A stretch of 64,000 bases of DNA from Gammaproteobacteria bacterium (lineage in GTDB: Bacteria; Pseudomonadota; Gammaproteobacteria; Steroidobacterales; Woeseiaceae), in the NCBI GenBank assembly GCA_022600955.1, contig JAHZJK010000013.1, positions 1-64,000 of the forward strand, given 5' to 3'. This document shows, in pieces, positions 8,832-16,220 of this stretch; within the stretch, counting starts at the first letter, position 1, and each line of letters begins with the position of its first letter. The notes below the pieces were generated by a model. That model saw only the letters and a list, made by a program, of their open reading frames with translations. It did not search any database and was not told the origin of the DNA. A program made the position numbers and the translations under genes.

Positions 8832-9041
8832 TTGAAACAACCCGGTAAGCCAACACAGAACGCGTTCGTGGAATCGTTTAATGGTCGTTTCCGTGAAGGC
8901 CGACTCAACCAGCACTGGTTCAAATCACTGACTCATGCACGACACGAAATCAACGAATGGAGGCAACACTATAACGAAGAAAGACCACACAGCTCTTTGA
9001 ATTATCAACCACCCGCTGCCTTCGCCAGGAAGGTGGCGTAA
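8832..9041 (+). pseudogene. IS3-family transposase OrfB, C-terminal fragment
   Basis: The last ~66 residues of an IS3-family (IS407-like) DDE transposase. PGKPTQNAFVESFNGRFREG carries the catalytic Glu region, and W-R-x-x-Y-N-x-x-R-P-H-S-S-L-N-Y (EWRQHYNEERPHSSLNY) is the signature C-terminus. An in-frame TAA lies immediately upstream (8829-8831), and OrfA, the two catalytic Asp residues and the left end are missing. It is a dead remnant marking past insertion. Confidence 0.9.
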
Positions 9042-9090
9042 AATGGAAAAACCTAGTGAGTTCTTGGAGCGGTTTACGGGGGTAACATCA
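8832..9090 (+). mobile_element. Right-end remnant of an IS3-family element
   Basis: The transposase fragment is followed by ~45 bp ending GGTTTACGGGGGTAACATCA, which resembles the G-run plus TCA terminus of IS3-family right ends. No matching left inverted repeat was found upstream, so the element is truncated on its left side. The right boundary near 9090 is approximate. Confidence 0.55.
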
Positions 9091-9383
9091 CGGGCTTCAA
9101 GCTCAGTTTTTTATAATTCATCCCTCGATACCAAAGACGGTCTACGGACTTTTCTTGGAATCTAGAGACTGCTCGTAAATACTGCGAGATGGTCGATATT
9201 TTCATAGGCGCCCTAGCTCAATTTTGGTGACCTGAAGGAAATTGCAATCAAATATACGAATTCATTGAAGAATTGTGGCATTCGACCCTATGGGAGTTCA
9301 GTTACTCTCTCGACGAAGGAACCGAAATTCTACGTGCGGTGATACGAAACTTACTGATCGAATAATAGTCGACTCTTGTGGAG
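9091..9383. other. Intergenic stretch without a supported gene
   Basis: Lies between the IS remnant and the toxin-antitoxin terminator. The short plus-strand frame from 9275 has no ribosome site or family resemblance and reads into the antisense of the antitoxin gene. Nothing else was recognised. Confidence 0.5.
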
Positions 9384-9416
9384 CAAAAATGCGGAGGCTG
9401 AGAACTCAGCCCCCGC
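9384..9416 (-). terminator. Rho-independent terminator of the toxin-antitoxin operon
   Basis: On the minus strand a GC-rich hairpin (GCGGGGGCTGAG, TT, CTCAGCCTCCGC, one mismatch) is followed by ATTTTTG, starting ~10 nt after the antitoxin stop codon. Confidence 0.75.
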
Positions 9417-9425
9417 GATTGTTAA

Positions 9426-9938
9426 CTATGCGACCTGGCGCTCCGTCCAATGATCGCCCAACATGAATTGCACGGGCAGAGGTTCAATCTGATCCAGATC
9501 GTCAAGCTGTCCTAGTCTTTCCACAATAAGGGTTTTAAGTGCCTCTAAATCTTCCTTGGTCAAGATATACGCGGCATAAAACATCGCACGCAGAAGCTTC
9601 TCCGCCGGCGCGGGAATGGCAAATTCGCCTTTCTCCCAACGCGCAACGGATTGCGCATCGTTACCCAGACCCTTGGCCAGGTCTTGCTGCGTCATTTCCA
9701 TTGTCTTGCGTAAGAACTTAATTTCCTTTGGCGTAAGCCCCTTTCTGTTAAGCACTAAGTGCTTACCAATGGCAACATGAAGTCCATCAATGTTTTTAAT
9801 GGACACACTTTCCTCGCCATCGTGCTCCTCCGTTTCTACTCCATTAAGCAGGAAAATGCCGTCCAATCCGCAAGACCGGTACTCATACGGATCTGAGGAA
9901 TCAACACTTTCGCCATGCAGGTAAAAGTTTTCTCTCAT
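9426..9938 (-). CDS. XRE/MqsA-type antitoxin-like regulator
   Basis: About 170 aa. The C-terminal half has an XRE-type HTH (LTPKEIKFLRKTMEMTQQ, then DLAKGLGNDAQSVARWEKG) of the kind found in MqsA-like antitoxins. The N-terminal part (YRSCGLDGIFLLNGVE) has a single Cys, not a CxxC zinc knuckle. The start is the ATG at 9938, overlapping the stop of the upstream DUF4258 gene (ATGA) and preceded by GGGAGG. Coupled toxin-first order is typical of this pair type. The HTH protein probably binds the palindrome at 10279-10293 and represses the operon. Confidence 0.85.
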   Translation of the reverse strand: MRENFYLHGESVDSSDPYEYRSCGLDGIFLLNGVETEEHDGEESVSIKNIDGLHVAIGKHLVLNRKGLTPKEIKFLRKTMEMTQQDLAKGLGNDAQSVARWEKGEFAIPAPAEKLLRAMFYAAYILTKEDLEALKTLIVERLGQLDDLDQIEPLPVQFMLGDHWTERQVA

Positions 9939-10276
9939 CGCATATCCTCCCATTCAACTGTTTTCACATACAATCGCTGACCGTTGTTACAAATAGTCAC
10001 GACACCCACTTCCCGGCGGCCTCTAATTTCGGCCACCATTTTGCACTTCCATTCGCCTGGGTTCTTCCCGGCTTCAATTTCACTTTCAATCATTCCTGTT
10101 CTTAGCACTCGAAGGATCTGCAGATCCGTAATGTCTCTTTCAACCATCCGTTCGAGCGCGTGAATCGACCATGAAACGTTCTCCGATTTCTCAGCCAGAC
10201 CATGAATGGTCTGCTCAAGATCGCCAACACGCGGTGTCAGCTTCAGAATATTGTTTGGCCGCTGTTCCTCAGTCAT
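9935..10276 (-). CDS. DUF4258 domain protein, putative toxin
   Basis: About 113 aa. The conserved core is SIHALERMVERDITDLQILRVLRTG followed by a beta-rich half ending GVVTICNNGQRLYVKTVEW, which matches the DUF4258 family, a RelE-like-fold group often paired with HTH antitoxins. Two ATGs are possible, 10285 and 10276; the palindrome 10279-10293 covers the first, so I use 10276. The next gene's ATG overlaps this stop. Toxic activity (mRNA cleavage) is a family-based inference, with no catalytic residues proven. Confidence 0.8.
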   Translation of the reverse strand: MTEEQRPNNILKLTPRVGDLEQTIHGLAEKSENVSWSIHALERMVERDITDLQILRVLRTGMIESEIEAGKNPGEWKCKMVAEIRGRREVGVVTICNNGQRLYVKTVEWEDMR

Positions 10277-10278
10277 AC

Positions 10279-10304
10279 CTATCATTATGATAGTTTCTGA
10301 CTAT
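10279..10304. promoter_or_regulatory. Candidate autoregulatory operator of the toxin-antitoxin pair
   Basis: A perfect palindrome CTATCAT-T-ATGATAG (10279-10293) overlaps the toxin start. A second inverted repeat ATAGT-5-ACTAT (10290-10304) partly overlaps it. The position just upstream of or over the first start codon is where such antitoxins bind. Confidence 0.6.
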
Positions 10305-10600
10305 ATTCGCAATCATTAGTTCCGTATTGGACTTCCGTCACATTTTGCACCCAACCAGCGGCAAGGAACTGGCAGGCACTGAACGTCACCAAATTGCCAA
10401 AATCGGACGTCAGACGCAATAATAGAGCGTACTTTTCAATTAGAACAGTGAGTTACAGGGCAATTATTGGTGATTTTGATCCTAGTCGGTGACATAGAGC
10501 AAGCCCTTCGTCCATTTGGTCGGGACACACCTATCCCGACAAGGCGATAAACTCTCTTCCCGCACTCTACGCCCCACAGTGTGGTACGCGTATTTGCGAC
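10305..10600. other. Intergenic stretch with hairpins, possible replication origin
   Basis: Downstream of the HUH-like gene on its strand. It contains a perfect 7-bp stem GTCGGGA (10519-10525) / TCCCGAC (10534-10540) with an 8-nt loop, and the palindrome CCACA-G-TGTGG (10574-10584). A third hairpin, TCAGC-AAC-GCTGA (10601-10613), covers the gene's stop codon. No T-run follows, so these are not plain terminators. A rolling-circle nick site in the first loop is possible. Confidence 0.4.
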
Positions 10601-11146
10601 TCAGCAACGCTGATCCACAGCGGGAAGATTGCTGCTAATCTCAATCGGCCTATCTTTGCCAGATTGTTTCGCTACGTACTCGTAGACGGCAGCCTTGTTT
10701 CGAATCAACCCAATTTCCGACTTGCCATACACGCGCTCACAGAACTCGGTCCACTTAGCTGGACATTCCTCAGAAAGGTGTCCGTCCGGGTGCCCGAGAA
10801 TTGCATGAACGTGGAATCCCGCAACTTTGTGGGGCTCGATTGCACAAACCCAATAGACAGCCCTATCCCGGTGATTTGCCCATTTATGCCCGTGTAAGGA
10901 CGTGTTCAGTTTGTTGACAAACGATCGAAAATCGATAAACGCATGGTCGTAGGAATGCTGGTTCTCAAACGTAATAGTCACGAGCCAACAGAATTGATAC
11001 CGAAGCGCAAATTCCGCCCATGCAGTTGGCAGGTTTATTTTGTCGGCTTCCCGCAATGTCAATGTGACATCCGTGCGTCGTCTGATGGTCACGGCTAGGT
11101 GACCGGCCTGGATATGATCCAGTCCATGAGGTCCGAGTATCGCCAT
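10601..11146 (-). CDS. HUH endonuclease / rolling-circle Rep-like protein
   Basis: 181 aa from the ATG at 11146; a GTG at 11092, just after the alpA stop, would give 163 aa. Three rolling-circle motifs are visible in order: motif 1 as WLVTITFE, motif 2 as FHVHAILG (the H-x-H metal site), and motif 3 as AAVYEYVAKQ with the candidate nucleophile Tyr followed by Lys. These fit small HUH Rep proteins or relaxases that nick one DNA strand. No helicase domain follows, so it would need the host helicase. It overlaps or abuts alpA, suggesting co-expression. Exact family is undetermined. Confidence 0.7.
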   Translation of the reverse strand: MAILGPHGLDHIQAGHLAVTIRRRTDVTLTLREADKINLPTAWAEFALRYQFCWLVTITFENQHSYDHAFIDFRSFVNKLNTSLHGHKWANHRDRAVYWVCAIEPHKVAGFHVHAILGHPDGHLSEECPAKWTEFCERVYGKSEIGLIRNKAAVYEYVAKQSGKDRPIEISSNLPAVDQRC

Positions 11147-11298
11147 CCGCTGGCTCTCTTGGATAACTTGATTTTCTTCGGAAACTCGCCACGTCGCGCG
11201 AGTTCGAATCTAGCGGTTCTGGACATACCTGTGAGTTCACGACACTCCGGCTCGCGAACGATCCGGTCGGGCCGATCTGCACTATCTTTCCACACCAC
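11095..11298 (-). CDS. AlpA-family DNA-binding regulator
   Basis: A 67-aa excisionase-like winged HTH. RIVREPECRELTGMSRTARFELARRGEFP and the wing SKRASGWRYSDLMDWI match the AlpA family. The start is the GTG at 11298, preceded by GAGGAG at ideal 6-nt spacing; a longer frame to 11340 lacks such a site. AlpA proteins activate or direct excision of P4-like elements. Its place between the integrase-side genes and the Rep-like gene fits a switch between integrated and replicating states. High confidence in the fold, moderate in the role. Confidence 0.9.
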   Translation of the reverse strand: MVWKDSADRPDRIVREPECRELTGMSRTARFELARRGEFPKKIKLSKRASGWRYSDLMDWIISRPVT

Positions 11299-11419
11299 GA
11301 TATTCTCCTCTGTCCGCCGACGTTCGACTGTGAATTGCACAGTACGATGAGTTTACGTATGACAAAGAGGAAACTGATCGAACCCAGTTCGATCCGGTTC
11401 ATTTTCGAATATTTAGGGG

Positions 11420-12061
11420 CTATTCGCGCGAAACGGTGCGGGCATGACTGACAATCGCTTTGAGAGTCAGGTCTTTTACTCGTTGCGTCCAACCACCCTT
11501 CGCTGGGAATGCCATGGGCGTGCGGTCACGGTCTAACTGATCCGCGATGTCCTTGAGACCAGGACTTAGAACGCGGTAGTCGTCGGAGATCTTTTTGTAT
11601 GCCATGGCAGCTGAATGCAGATCGTCGTCCTTTTGTCGGCTTCGAGTAGCGCCAGACTTGTTACCCCCAGATTTCCAGCGATACGCCTGCACCTTTTTTT
11701 CTAGCACTTCGACCAACTCGTCTGATTGCTTAATACCGTCATGAACCTCATCCAGCTCTTCAAACTTCTCCCCAAACGCGAGAAACAACCGCATCGTAAT
11801 GTGAATGACTATCGCGATGGCTGCTCGCACCTCCAATTGGGACGGACGTGGCTCGTTGAGGATTTTGTTGAGAGCTGAAAAACTGGCCTCGAAACTCGAT
11901 TGGTCGGTTGCCAGCTGCTCAAGCGAATCAATTTGGTTGCTGAGGAATTCAAGACATTTTGTTACGCCGCCGGAGTCGGCGAAAGACTGATCCATCTTAG
12001 ATAGAAAATCGGTGTAGGCATCAAGATTCTCGTCGAAGAATGAATCGAAATCTTGAGTCAT
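11420..12061 (-). CDS. Element-encoded protein of unknown function
   Basis: 213 aa. The N-terminus is acidic and Phe-rich (MTQDFDSFFDENLDAYTDF). A largely helical middle includes a hydrophobic stretch (AAIAIVIHITMRLFLAFG, ~residues 80-98) flanked by charged helices, then a basic linker (WKSGGNKSGATRSRQ) and a helical tail. It could be one membrane-associated segment or a buried helix. GAGGTG upstream supports the ATG. It sits 20 bp after the integrase and upstream of alpA in the same direction. I do not recognise the family; within a satellite-like element, a defence, interference or regulatory role is possible but unsupported. Confidence 0.8.
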   Translation of the reverse strand: MTQDFDSFFDENLDAYTDFLSKMDQSFADSGGVTKCLEFLSNQIDSLEQLATDQSSFEASFSALNKILNEPRPSQLEVRAAIAIVIHITMRLFLAFGEKFEELDEVHDGIKQSDELVEVLEKKVQAYRWKSGGNKSGATRSRQKDDDLHSAAMAYKKISDDYRVLSPGLKDIADQLDRDRTPMAFPAKGGWTQRVKDLTLKAIVSHARTVSRE

Positions 12062-12080
12062 TTGACCGCACCTCTAACGC

Positions 12081-13382
12081 TCATATGTCGCCATCCTTTC
12101 TGGTGCGTAAGAGATCGAGATAGTCGGACCAGTCTTGCATCATTGAGCGCCGCTCAGGCAGCCGCTCCGCCCGATTGTAAGCCGCTCGAATCTTATCCAT
12201 TGGTTTGTGTGCAAGCTGAAGCTCAATCACATCGCCCGGGAAATTCATTTCATTGAGTCGAGTCGACGCCATCGCACGAAAACCGTGCGGACACATATCG
12301 TCCTTCGTATACCCAAGCCTACGTAATGCGCTGTTCATTGTGTTTTCGCTCATGAATCGATTTCGCCCGCGGTTTCCGGGGAAAACGAACTGACCGTTTG
12401 CTGTAATCGGCCGCAGTTCCTCCAACACCGCGATCGCCTGACGAGATAAAGGCACGATATGCTCGCGGCCCATCTTCATTCGTGCGCTCGGGATACGCCA
12501 TTCTGCGGCGTCTAAGTCGAACTCAGCCCATTCGGCTGCACGTAATTCGCCAGGTCTAACGAATACGAGGGGCATGATCTTCAAAGCAGCCTCTGTCGTT
12601 GGCTGTCCCTGGTAGCCGTGAATGGCCCTCATCAATTCGCCGATTTTTCGCGGCTCTGTGATCGTCGGAAAATGTCGCCGTTTTACTGGGACCAAAGACT
12701 CACGTGCGTCAATACTGCCTGCCGCATCGAAGTCTGCTTTTCCCTCGCTGACCGCAAACCGACAAACGCGGCGGCATGCTGCCAATGTTCGACGTGCTGT
12801 CTCGCCTATGTTTCTTTCTTCTATTTTTCGGATCAGCTCCAAAAATTGAGGCCCGGTTAACGTTCGGATTTTCTGGTTGCCAAGATAGGGAAAGATGAAT
12901 CTCTCTAGTCGGCGATGCATCGTTTTAAGCGTCCCGGATCGCGGTTTGGTGCGGGCGTCTTCAGCCATACTCTCTATGCATTTATCAAAATCTTCCTGAA
13001 GCTTTTCGACACGCTTGTGTTTTTGGGTTGGCGGTCGTCCAGCCTGCTTGAGTAGGTATTGAAGCGCGATATATCGAAACGTGTGTTGGTCCTCAAACTC
13101 CTCCGCCTCGGACAAATGCTTCGCACGCTTTCGCTCCGCACTCGGGTCTACGCCCTTTTTCAAAATGAGGAACATATCGTCCCTTTCATCTCGAGCAGTT
13201 TTCAGCGACACCAGCGGATAAGGACCCAGGCTGAGCGTCTTTGCTTTCTTGTTGTACTGATACCGATATCGCCAGTACATTTTCCCGTTCGGGTTTACCA
13301 AAAGGAATAGGCCTCGAGAATCGTACATCTTGAAGGGCCTATCCTTCGGTCGAGCGTTCTTTATCGCGGTAGCTGTCAGCAT
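12081..13382 (-). CDS. P4-type tyrosine integrase
   Basis: About 433 aa from the ATG at 13382 (MLTATAIKNARPKDRPFKMYD), which matches family N-termini. Domains in order: arm-binding DUF4102 (residues ~1-85), core-binding SAM-like (~100-200), catalytic domain (~215-400). Catalytic residues visible are Arg in VRPGELRAAEW, HGFRAMAST with the H-x-x-R pair, and the Tyr in AAYNRAERLPERR followed by the typical C-terminal WSDYL. It lies 310 bp from the 3-prime end of a tRNA gene, the expected attachment site. It appears intact and should catalyse integration and, with AlpA, excision. Confidence 0.95.
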   Translation of the reverse strand: MLTATAIKNARPKDRPFKMYDSRGLFLLVNPNGKMYWRYRYQYNKKAKTLSLGPYPLVSLKTARDERDDMFLILKKGVDPSAERKRAKHLSEAEEFEDQHTFRYIALQYLLKQAGRPPTQKHKRVEKLQEDFDKCIESMAEDARTKPRSGTLKTMHRRLERFIFPYLGNQKIRTLTGPQFLELIRKIEERNIGETARRTLAACRRVCRFAVSEGKADFDAAGSIDARESLVPVKRRHFPTITEPRKIGELMRAIHGYQGQPTTEAALKIMPLVFVRPGELRAAEWAEFDLDAAEWRIPSARMKMGREHIVPLSRQAIAVLEELRPITANGQFVFPGNRGRNRFMSENTMNSALRRLGYTKDDMCPHGFRAMASTRLNEMNFPGDVIELQLAHKPMDKIRAAYNRAERLPERRSMMQDWSDYLDLLRTRKDGDI

Positions 13383-13692
13383 GGCACTTGGCTCGTTTGT
13401 ACGTCGCTCACGCCACAATCGTCAAGAGCGGAACCCAACCGCCGTCCATTCAATTCCACTCTGCGATTTTCTTAGAATTCGGTCGAATCACAGACCGGGT
13501 AACAGTTTCAGGCGTCTATTGGGGTATGACGCTAGAATCTGGGGACTCGGAGGGCCTATTACCCACTTTATACCCCGGTAATTCGCCGAATGTCAACGAA
13601 CACCAACGAACCGCGAAGAACACAGGCTCTTCGCTAATTCGTTGATTTTGAATGGTTTTCTGAACGTTACCGAACGTCAGAAAACAGGGATA
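13383..13692. promoter_or_regulatory. Integrase promoter and attachment-site region with inverted and direct repeats
   Basis: No gene. A near-perfect inverted repeat GTTTTCTGAACGTT / AACGTCAGAAAAC (13655-13685, one bulged base, 4-nt loop) ends 8 bp from the tRNA 3-prime end. A longer imperfect hairpin includes CGAAGA-8-TCTTCG, and CAACGAAC occurs twice 2 bp apart (about 13592-13609). These are the kind of sites bound by integrase arms or an excisionase near attR. Confidence 0.55.
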
Positions 13693-13769
13693 TGGTGGTG
13701 AAGGGTGGATTTGAACCACCGACCTACGGGTTATGAGTCCGTCGCTCTAACCAACTGAGCTACATCACC
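13693..13769 (-). tRNA. tRNA with CAT anticodon, probably tRNA-Met (elongator)
   Basis: A complete cloverleaf: acceptor GGTGATG/CTTCACC, D stem GCTC/GAGC, anticodon loop CTCATAA with CAT at 13735-13733, T arm GGTGG-TTCAAAT-CCACC, discriminator A and encoded CCA. Two stem positions do not pair: T6 with T67 in the acceptor, and A31 with C39 in the anticodon stem. Elongator Met is the best guess; Ile2 (lysidine-modified CAT) cannot be ruled out. It is the insertion site of the neighbouring element. Confidence 0.88.
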
Positions 13770-13859
13770 GATTTTGGGCCGCAGATTGTGCTGATGCGGC
13801 TCGCCAGTGTCAAGGTAAACAGGCTGCCCAATTATACGATTTCCGGGTAAGCTCGGCCA

Positions 13860-14477
13860 ATGACGTTCAGCTTCATCTACATCCTTGAAATGCTTGGCAC
13901 AGCAGCATTTGCCATAAGTGGTGCGCTTGCGGCATCGCGCAAGAATATGGACATATTCGGCTTTTGCGTGCTGGCACTGATGCCCGCAGTGGGTGGTGGC
14001 ACGATCCGCGACATTGTCATCGACCGCACCCCGGTGTTCTGGATCTCTGATAGCCGCTACGTCGCCGTGGCGATCATTGCCGCTTTGCTCGTGTTTTTCA
14101 CCTCCTACAAGCCCGGCTCAAGGCGCCGCATCCTGGTGTGGATGGACGCAATGGGCCTCGCGCTGTTTGCGACACTTGGCACCCAGATCAGCCTGGCGCA
14201 TGACACCGGTCCTTTGATTGCCGTGATGCTCGGTGTCACAACGGCCGTGACAGGCGGCATGATCCGCGACATCATCTGCAATGAAATACCACTCGTTTTA
14301 TCACATGAGATTTATGCGACTGCCGCGTTTGCGGCCGGGCTGGTTTACGTGCTGGCCGACAAGCTGCAGGCACCGTCGTCGCTGGCGCTGGCGGTTGCCG
14401 TGATCGCAGGGTTCACCGTGCGCGCGCTGGGAATCGTCTACAACTGGTCTCTACCGAGCTTCGGCGCCCGGCGATAG
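13860..14477 (+). CDS. Trimeric intracellular cation channel (TRIC/YicG) family protein
   Basis: 205 aa with seven hydrophobic segments arranged as two repeats, each carrying the family hallmark: GGGTIRDIVIDRTPVFW and GGMIRDIICNEIPLVL. Bacterial TRIC (UPF0126) proteins form homotrimeric monovalent cation channels in the inner membrane. Length is typical. It converges on ychF with only 3 bp between stops. No clear ribosome site except weak purines before the ATG. Confidence 0.92.
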   Translation: MTFSFIYILEMLGTAAFAISGALAASRKNMDIFGFCVLALMPAVGGGTIRDIVIDRTPVFWISDSRYVAVAIIAALLVFFTSYKPGSRRRILVWMDAMGLALFATLGTQISLAHDTGPLIAVMLGVTTAVTGGMIRDIICNEIPLVLSHEIYATAAFAAGLVYVLADKLQAPSSLALAVAVIAGFTVRALGIVYNWSLPSFGARR

Positions 14478-14480
14478 CGT

Positions 14481-15572
14481 TCAGACATTGAAGCGGAAGT
14501 GCATGATGTCGCCTTCCTGCACGATGTACTCTTTGCCCTCAAGACGCAGCCGGCCGGCTTCCTTGGCGCCCTGCTCGCCATTCCCTGCGACGAAATCATC
14601 GTAGGCCATGACTTCAGCACGAATAAAGCCCTTCTCGAAATCCGTGTGAATCTCGCCCGCCGCCTGTGGCGCTGTTGCCCCGACTTTGGTCGTCCAGGCG
14701 CGCACTTCTTTGACACCTGCTGTGAAATACGTCTGCAGACCGAGCAGTGAGTAGCCGTGTCGGATCACGCGATTGAGTCCGGGCTCATCAAAACCGAGGT
14801 CGGATAGAAACACTTCCTTGTCCTCGTCGTCCAGCAACGCAATCTCGGCTTCGATGGAAGCACAGATTGCGACAACTTCTGCGCCCTCGCGCTCGGCATA
14901 GCCGCGCACTGCATCCAGGTGCGGATTGTTCTCGAATCCGTCTTCATCAACATTCGCAACATACATAACCGGTTTCGCGGTGATCAGGTGCACGCTGCGC
15001 AGGATTTCCTGTTGCAGGTCCGTCTTCTCCATGGAGCGGATCGGCAGACCCTCGTCGAGGTGTGCCTTGATGCCTGCCAGCGCATCGCGATACGCGATCG
15101 CATCCTTTTGTCCGGTCTTCGCGGTTCGTGACGCCCGGTCCAGCTGGCGCTCGACCGATTCGAGATCGGCGAGTGCGAGCTCGGTGTTGATCGTTTCAAT
15201 ATCGTCGAGCGGATCGATGGTCCCGGACACATGGGTGACATCGTCGTTCTCAAAGCAACGCACAACATGGGCGATCGCATTGGTTTCGCGAATATTCGCC
15301 AGGAACTGATTGCCCAGACCCTCGCCCTTGGAAGCGCCAGCGACCAGTCCGGCGATATCAACGAACTCCATCGTCGTCGGCAGTATCTTCTGCGGATTTA
15401 CGATCCCGGCGAGCACGGCGAGCCGTGTGTCCGGCACAGGAACGATGCCAACATTCGGCTCAATCGTGCAGAACGGGTAGTTCTCGGCTGCAATCTCAGC
15501 AGCTGTCAGCGCATTGAAAAGTGTCGATTTGCCAACGTTCGGCAAGCCGACGATGCCACAGGTAATTGCCAT
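14481..15572 (-). CDS. ychF: Redox-regulated ATPase YchF
   Basis: An Obg-related P-loop NTPase of 363 aa, the standard length, which prefers ATP and binds the ribosome. The G1 motif GLPNVGKST is at residues 9-17, [20 protein letters not shown] is the G3 region, and the C-terminal TGS domain ends in the conserved [19 protein letters not shown] block. It lies 4 bp downstream of pth on the same strand, the usual pth-ychF pair in gammaproteobacteria. Start [14 protein letters not shown] is standard. Confidence 0.98.
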   Translation of the reverse strand: MAITCGIVGLPNVGKSTLFNALTAAEIAAENYPFCTIEPNVGIVPVPDTRLAVLAGIVNPQKILPTTMEFVDIAGLVAGASKGEGLGNQFLANIRETNAIAHVVRCFENDDVTHVSGTIDPLDDIETINTELALADLESVERQLDRASRTAKTGQKDAIAYRDALAGIKAHLDEGLPIRSMEKTDLQQEILRSVHLITAKPVMYVANVDEDGFENNPHLDAVRGYAEREGAEVVAICASIEAEIALLDDEDKEVFLSDLGFDEPGLNRVIRHGYSLLGLQTYFTAGVKEVRAWTTKVGATAPQAAGEIHTDFEKGFIRAEVMAYDDFVAGNGEQGAKEAGRLRLEGKEYIVQEGDIMHFRFNV

Positions 15573-15576
15573 GGGT

Positions 15577-16155
15577 TTACTCTTTGGTATGCAGCGCTTT
15601 CTGCGCCGCGTTTAATCCGTCATCGATCAACGTCGGCAATACTTCTATTGCCTCATCAATGTTGTCCTCAATCGCACGCTCGACGTCCGACGCGCCGCGT
15701 TTGAGAACGTAGCCCGTCACCTTGCTCTTCTCACCCGGGTGACCAACGCCGAGTCTCAACCGCATGAAGTCGGCACCACAGTGCTGCATGATGTCTCGCA
15801 GACCATTGTGGCCGCCATGGCCGCCGCCTTTCTTGAGTCGCGTCGTACCGGGCGGCAAATCAATCTCATCGTGAGCGACCAGCAGCTCCGTCGGCTTGAG
15901 ACGGTAGTAGTCCAGCATGCCGCGAATCGGCCCGCCGCTGAGATTCATGTAACTCTGCGGCTTGATCAACCAAATTTCATCGCCGCGCAGGTTCACGCGG
16001 CAGATATCCGCATCGAACTTCTTTTCGTAGCGAAACTCGCCACCGTACTTTCGAACGATCGCATCGACGAACCAAAAGCCCGCGTTGTGCAGGGTTCGTT
16101 CGTACTTTTCCTCGGGATTACCGAGGCCAGCGATGATGCGAATGGTCTTGGACAT
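15577..16155 (-). CDS. pth: Peptidyl-tRNA hydrolase
   Basis: 192 aa, typical. It releases peptides from prematurely dropped peptidyl-tRNA. The substrate-binding Asn is in GLGNPEEKY (N13), the catalytic His in LHNAGFW (H23), the conserved Asp in [10 protein letters not shown], and the [13 protein letters not shown] block is present. It is downstream of rplY and separated from it by a hairpin, then followed at once by ychF. Start ATG is unambiguous. Confidence 0.98.
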   Translation of the reverse strand: MSKTIRIIAGLGNPEEKYERTLHNAGFWFVDAIVRKYGGEFRYEKKFDADICRVNLRGDEIWLIKPQSYMNLSGGPIRGMLDYYRLKPTELLVAHDEIDLPPGTTRLKKGGGHGGHNGLRDIMQHCGADFMRLRLGVGHPGEKSKVTGYVLKRGASDVERAIEDNIDEAIEVLPTLIDDGLNAAQKALHTKE

Positions 16156-16170
16156 AGCGTGGCAATGTTA

Positions 16171-16200
16171 AACAAAAAGACCGCCAGATGGCGGTCTTTT
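16171..16200 (-). terminator. Terminator/attenuator between rplY and pth
   Basis: A perfect 10-bp stem AAAGACCGCC / GGCGGTCTTT (16176-16185 and 16190-16199) with an AGAT loop and a U-run on the minus strand. It would end or reduce rplY transcription before pth; being symmetrical it can also act from the other side. Confidence 0.8.
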
Positions 16201-16220
16201 CGCGATCTTCTGAGCGAGAA

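Larger units (their letters stand above)
10510..13695 (-). mobile_element. Compact tRNA-inserted integrative element (satellite-like)
   Basis: A P4-type integrase, a 213-aa unknown, an AlpA-type regulator and a HUH-like replication protein lie in one minus-strand array whose integrase end abuts the 3-prime end of a tRNA gene. This is the usual layout of phage-satellite or small integrative elements. The right end is at the tRNA (about 13693). The left end is not located: I found no repeat of the tRNA 3-prime end further left, so cargo such as the toxin-antitoxin pair may or may not belong to it. Confidence 0.7.

Noticed and set aside
9275..9466. 63-aa plus-strand frame
   Set aside because: Crosses the terminator and the end of the antitoxin gene; no ribosome site.
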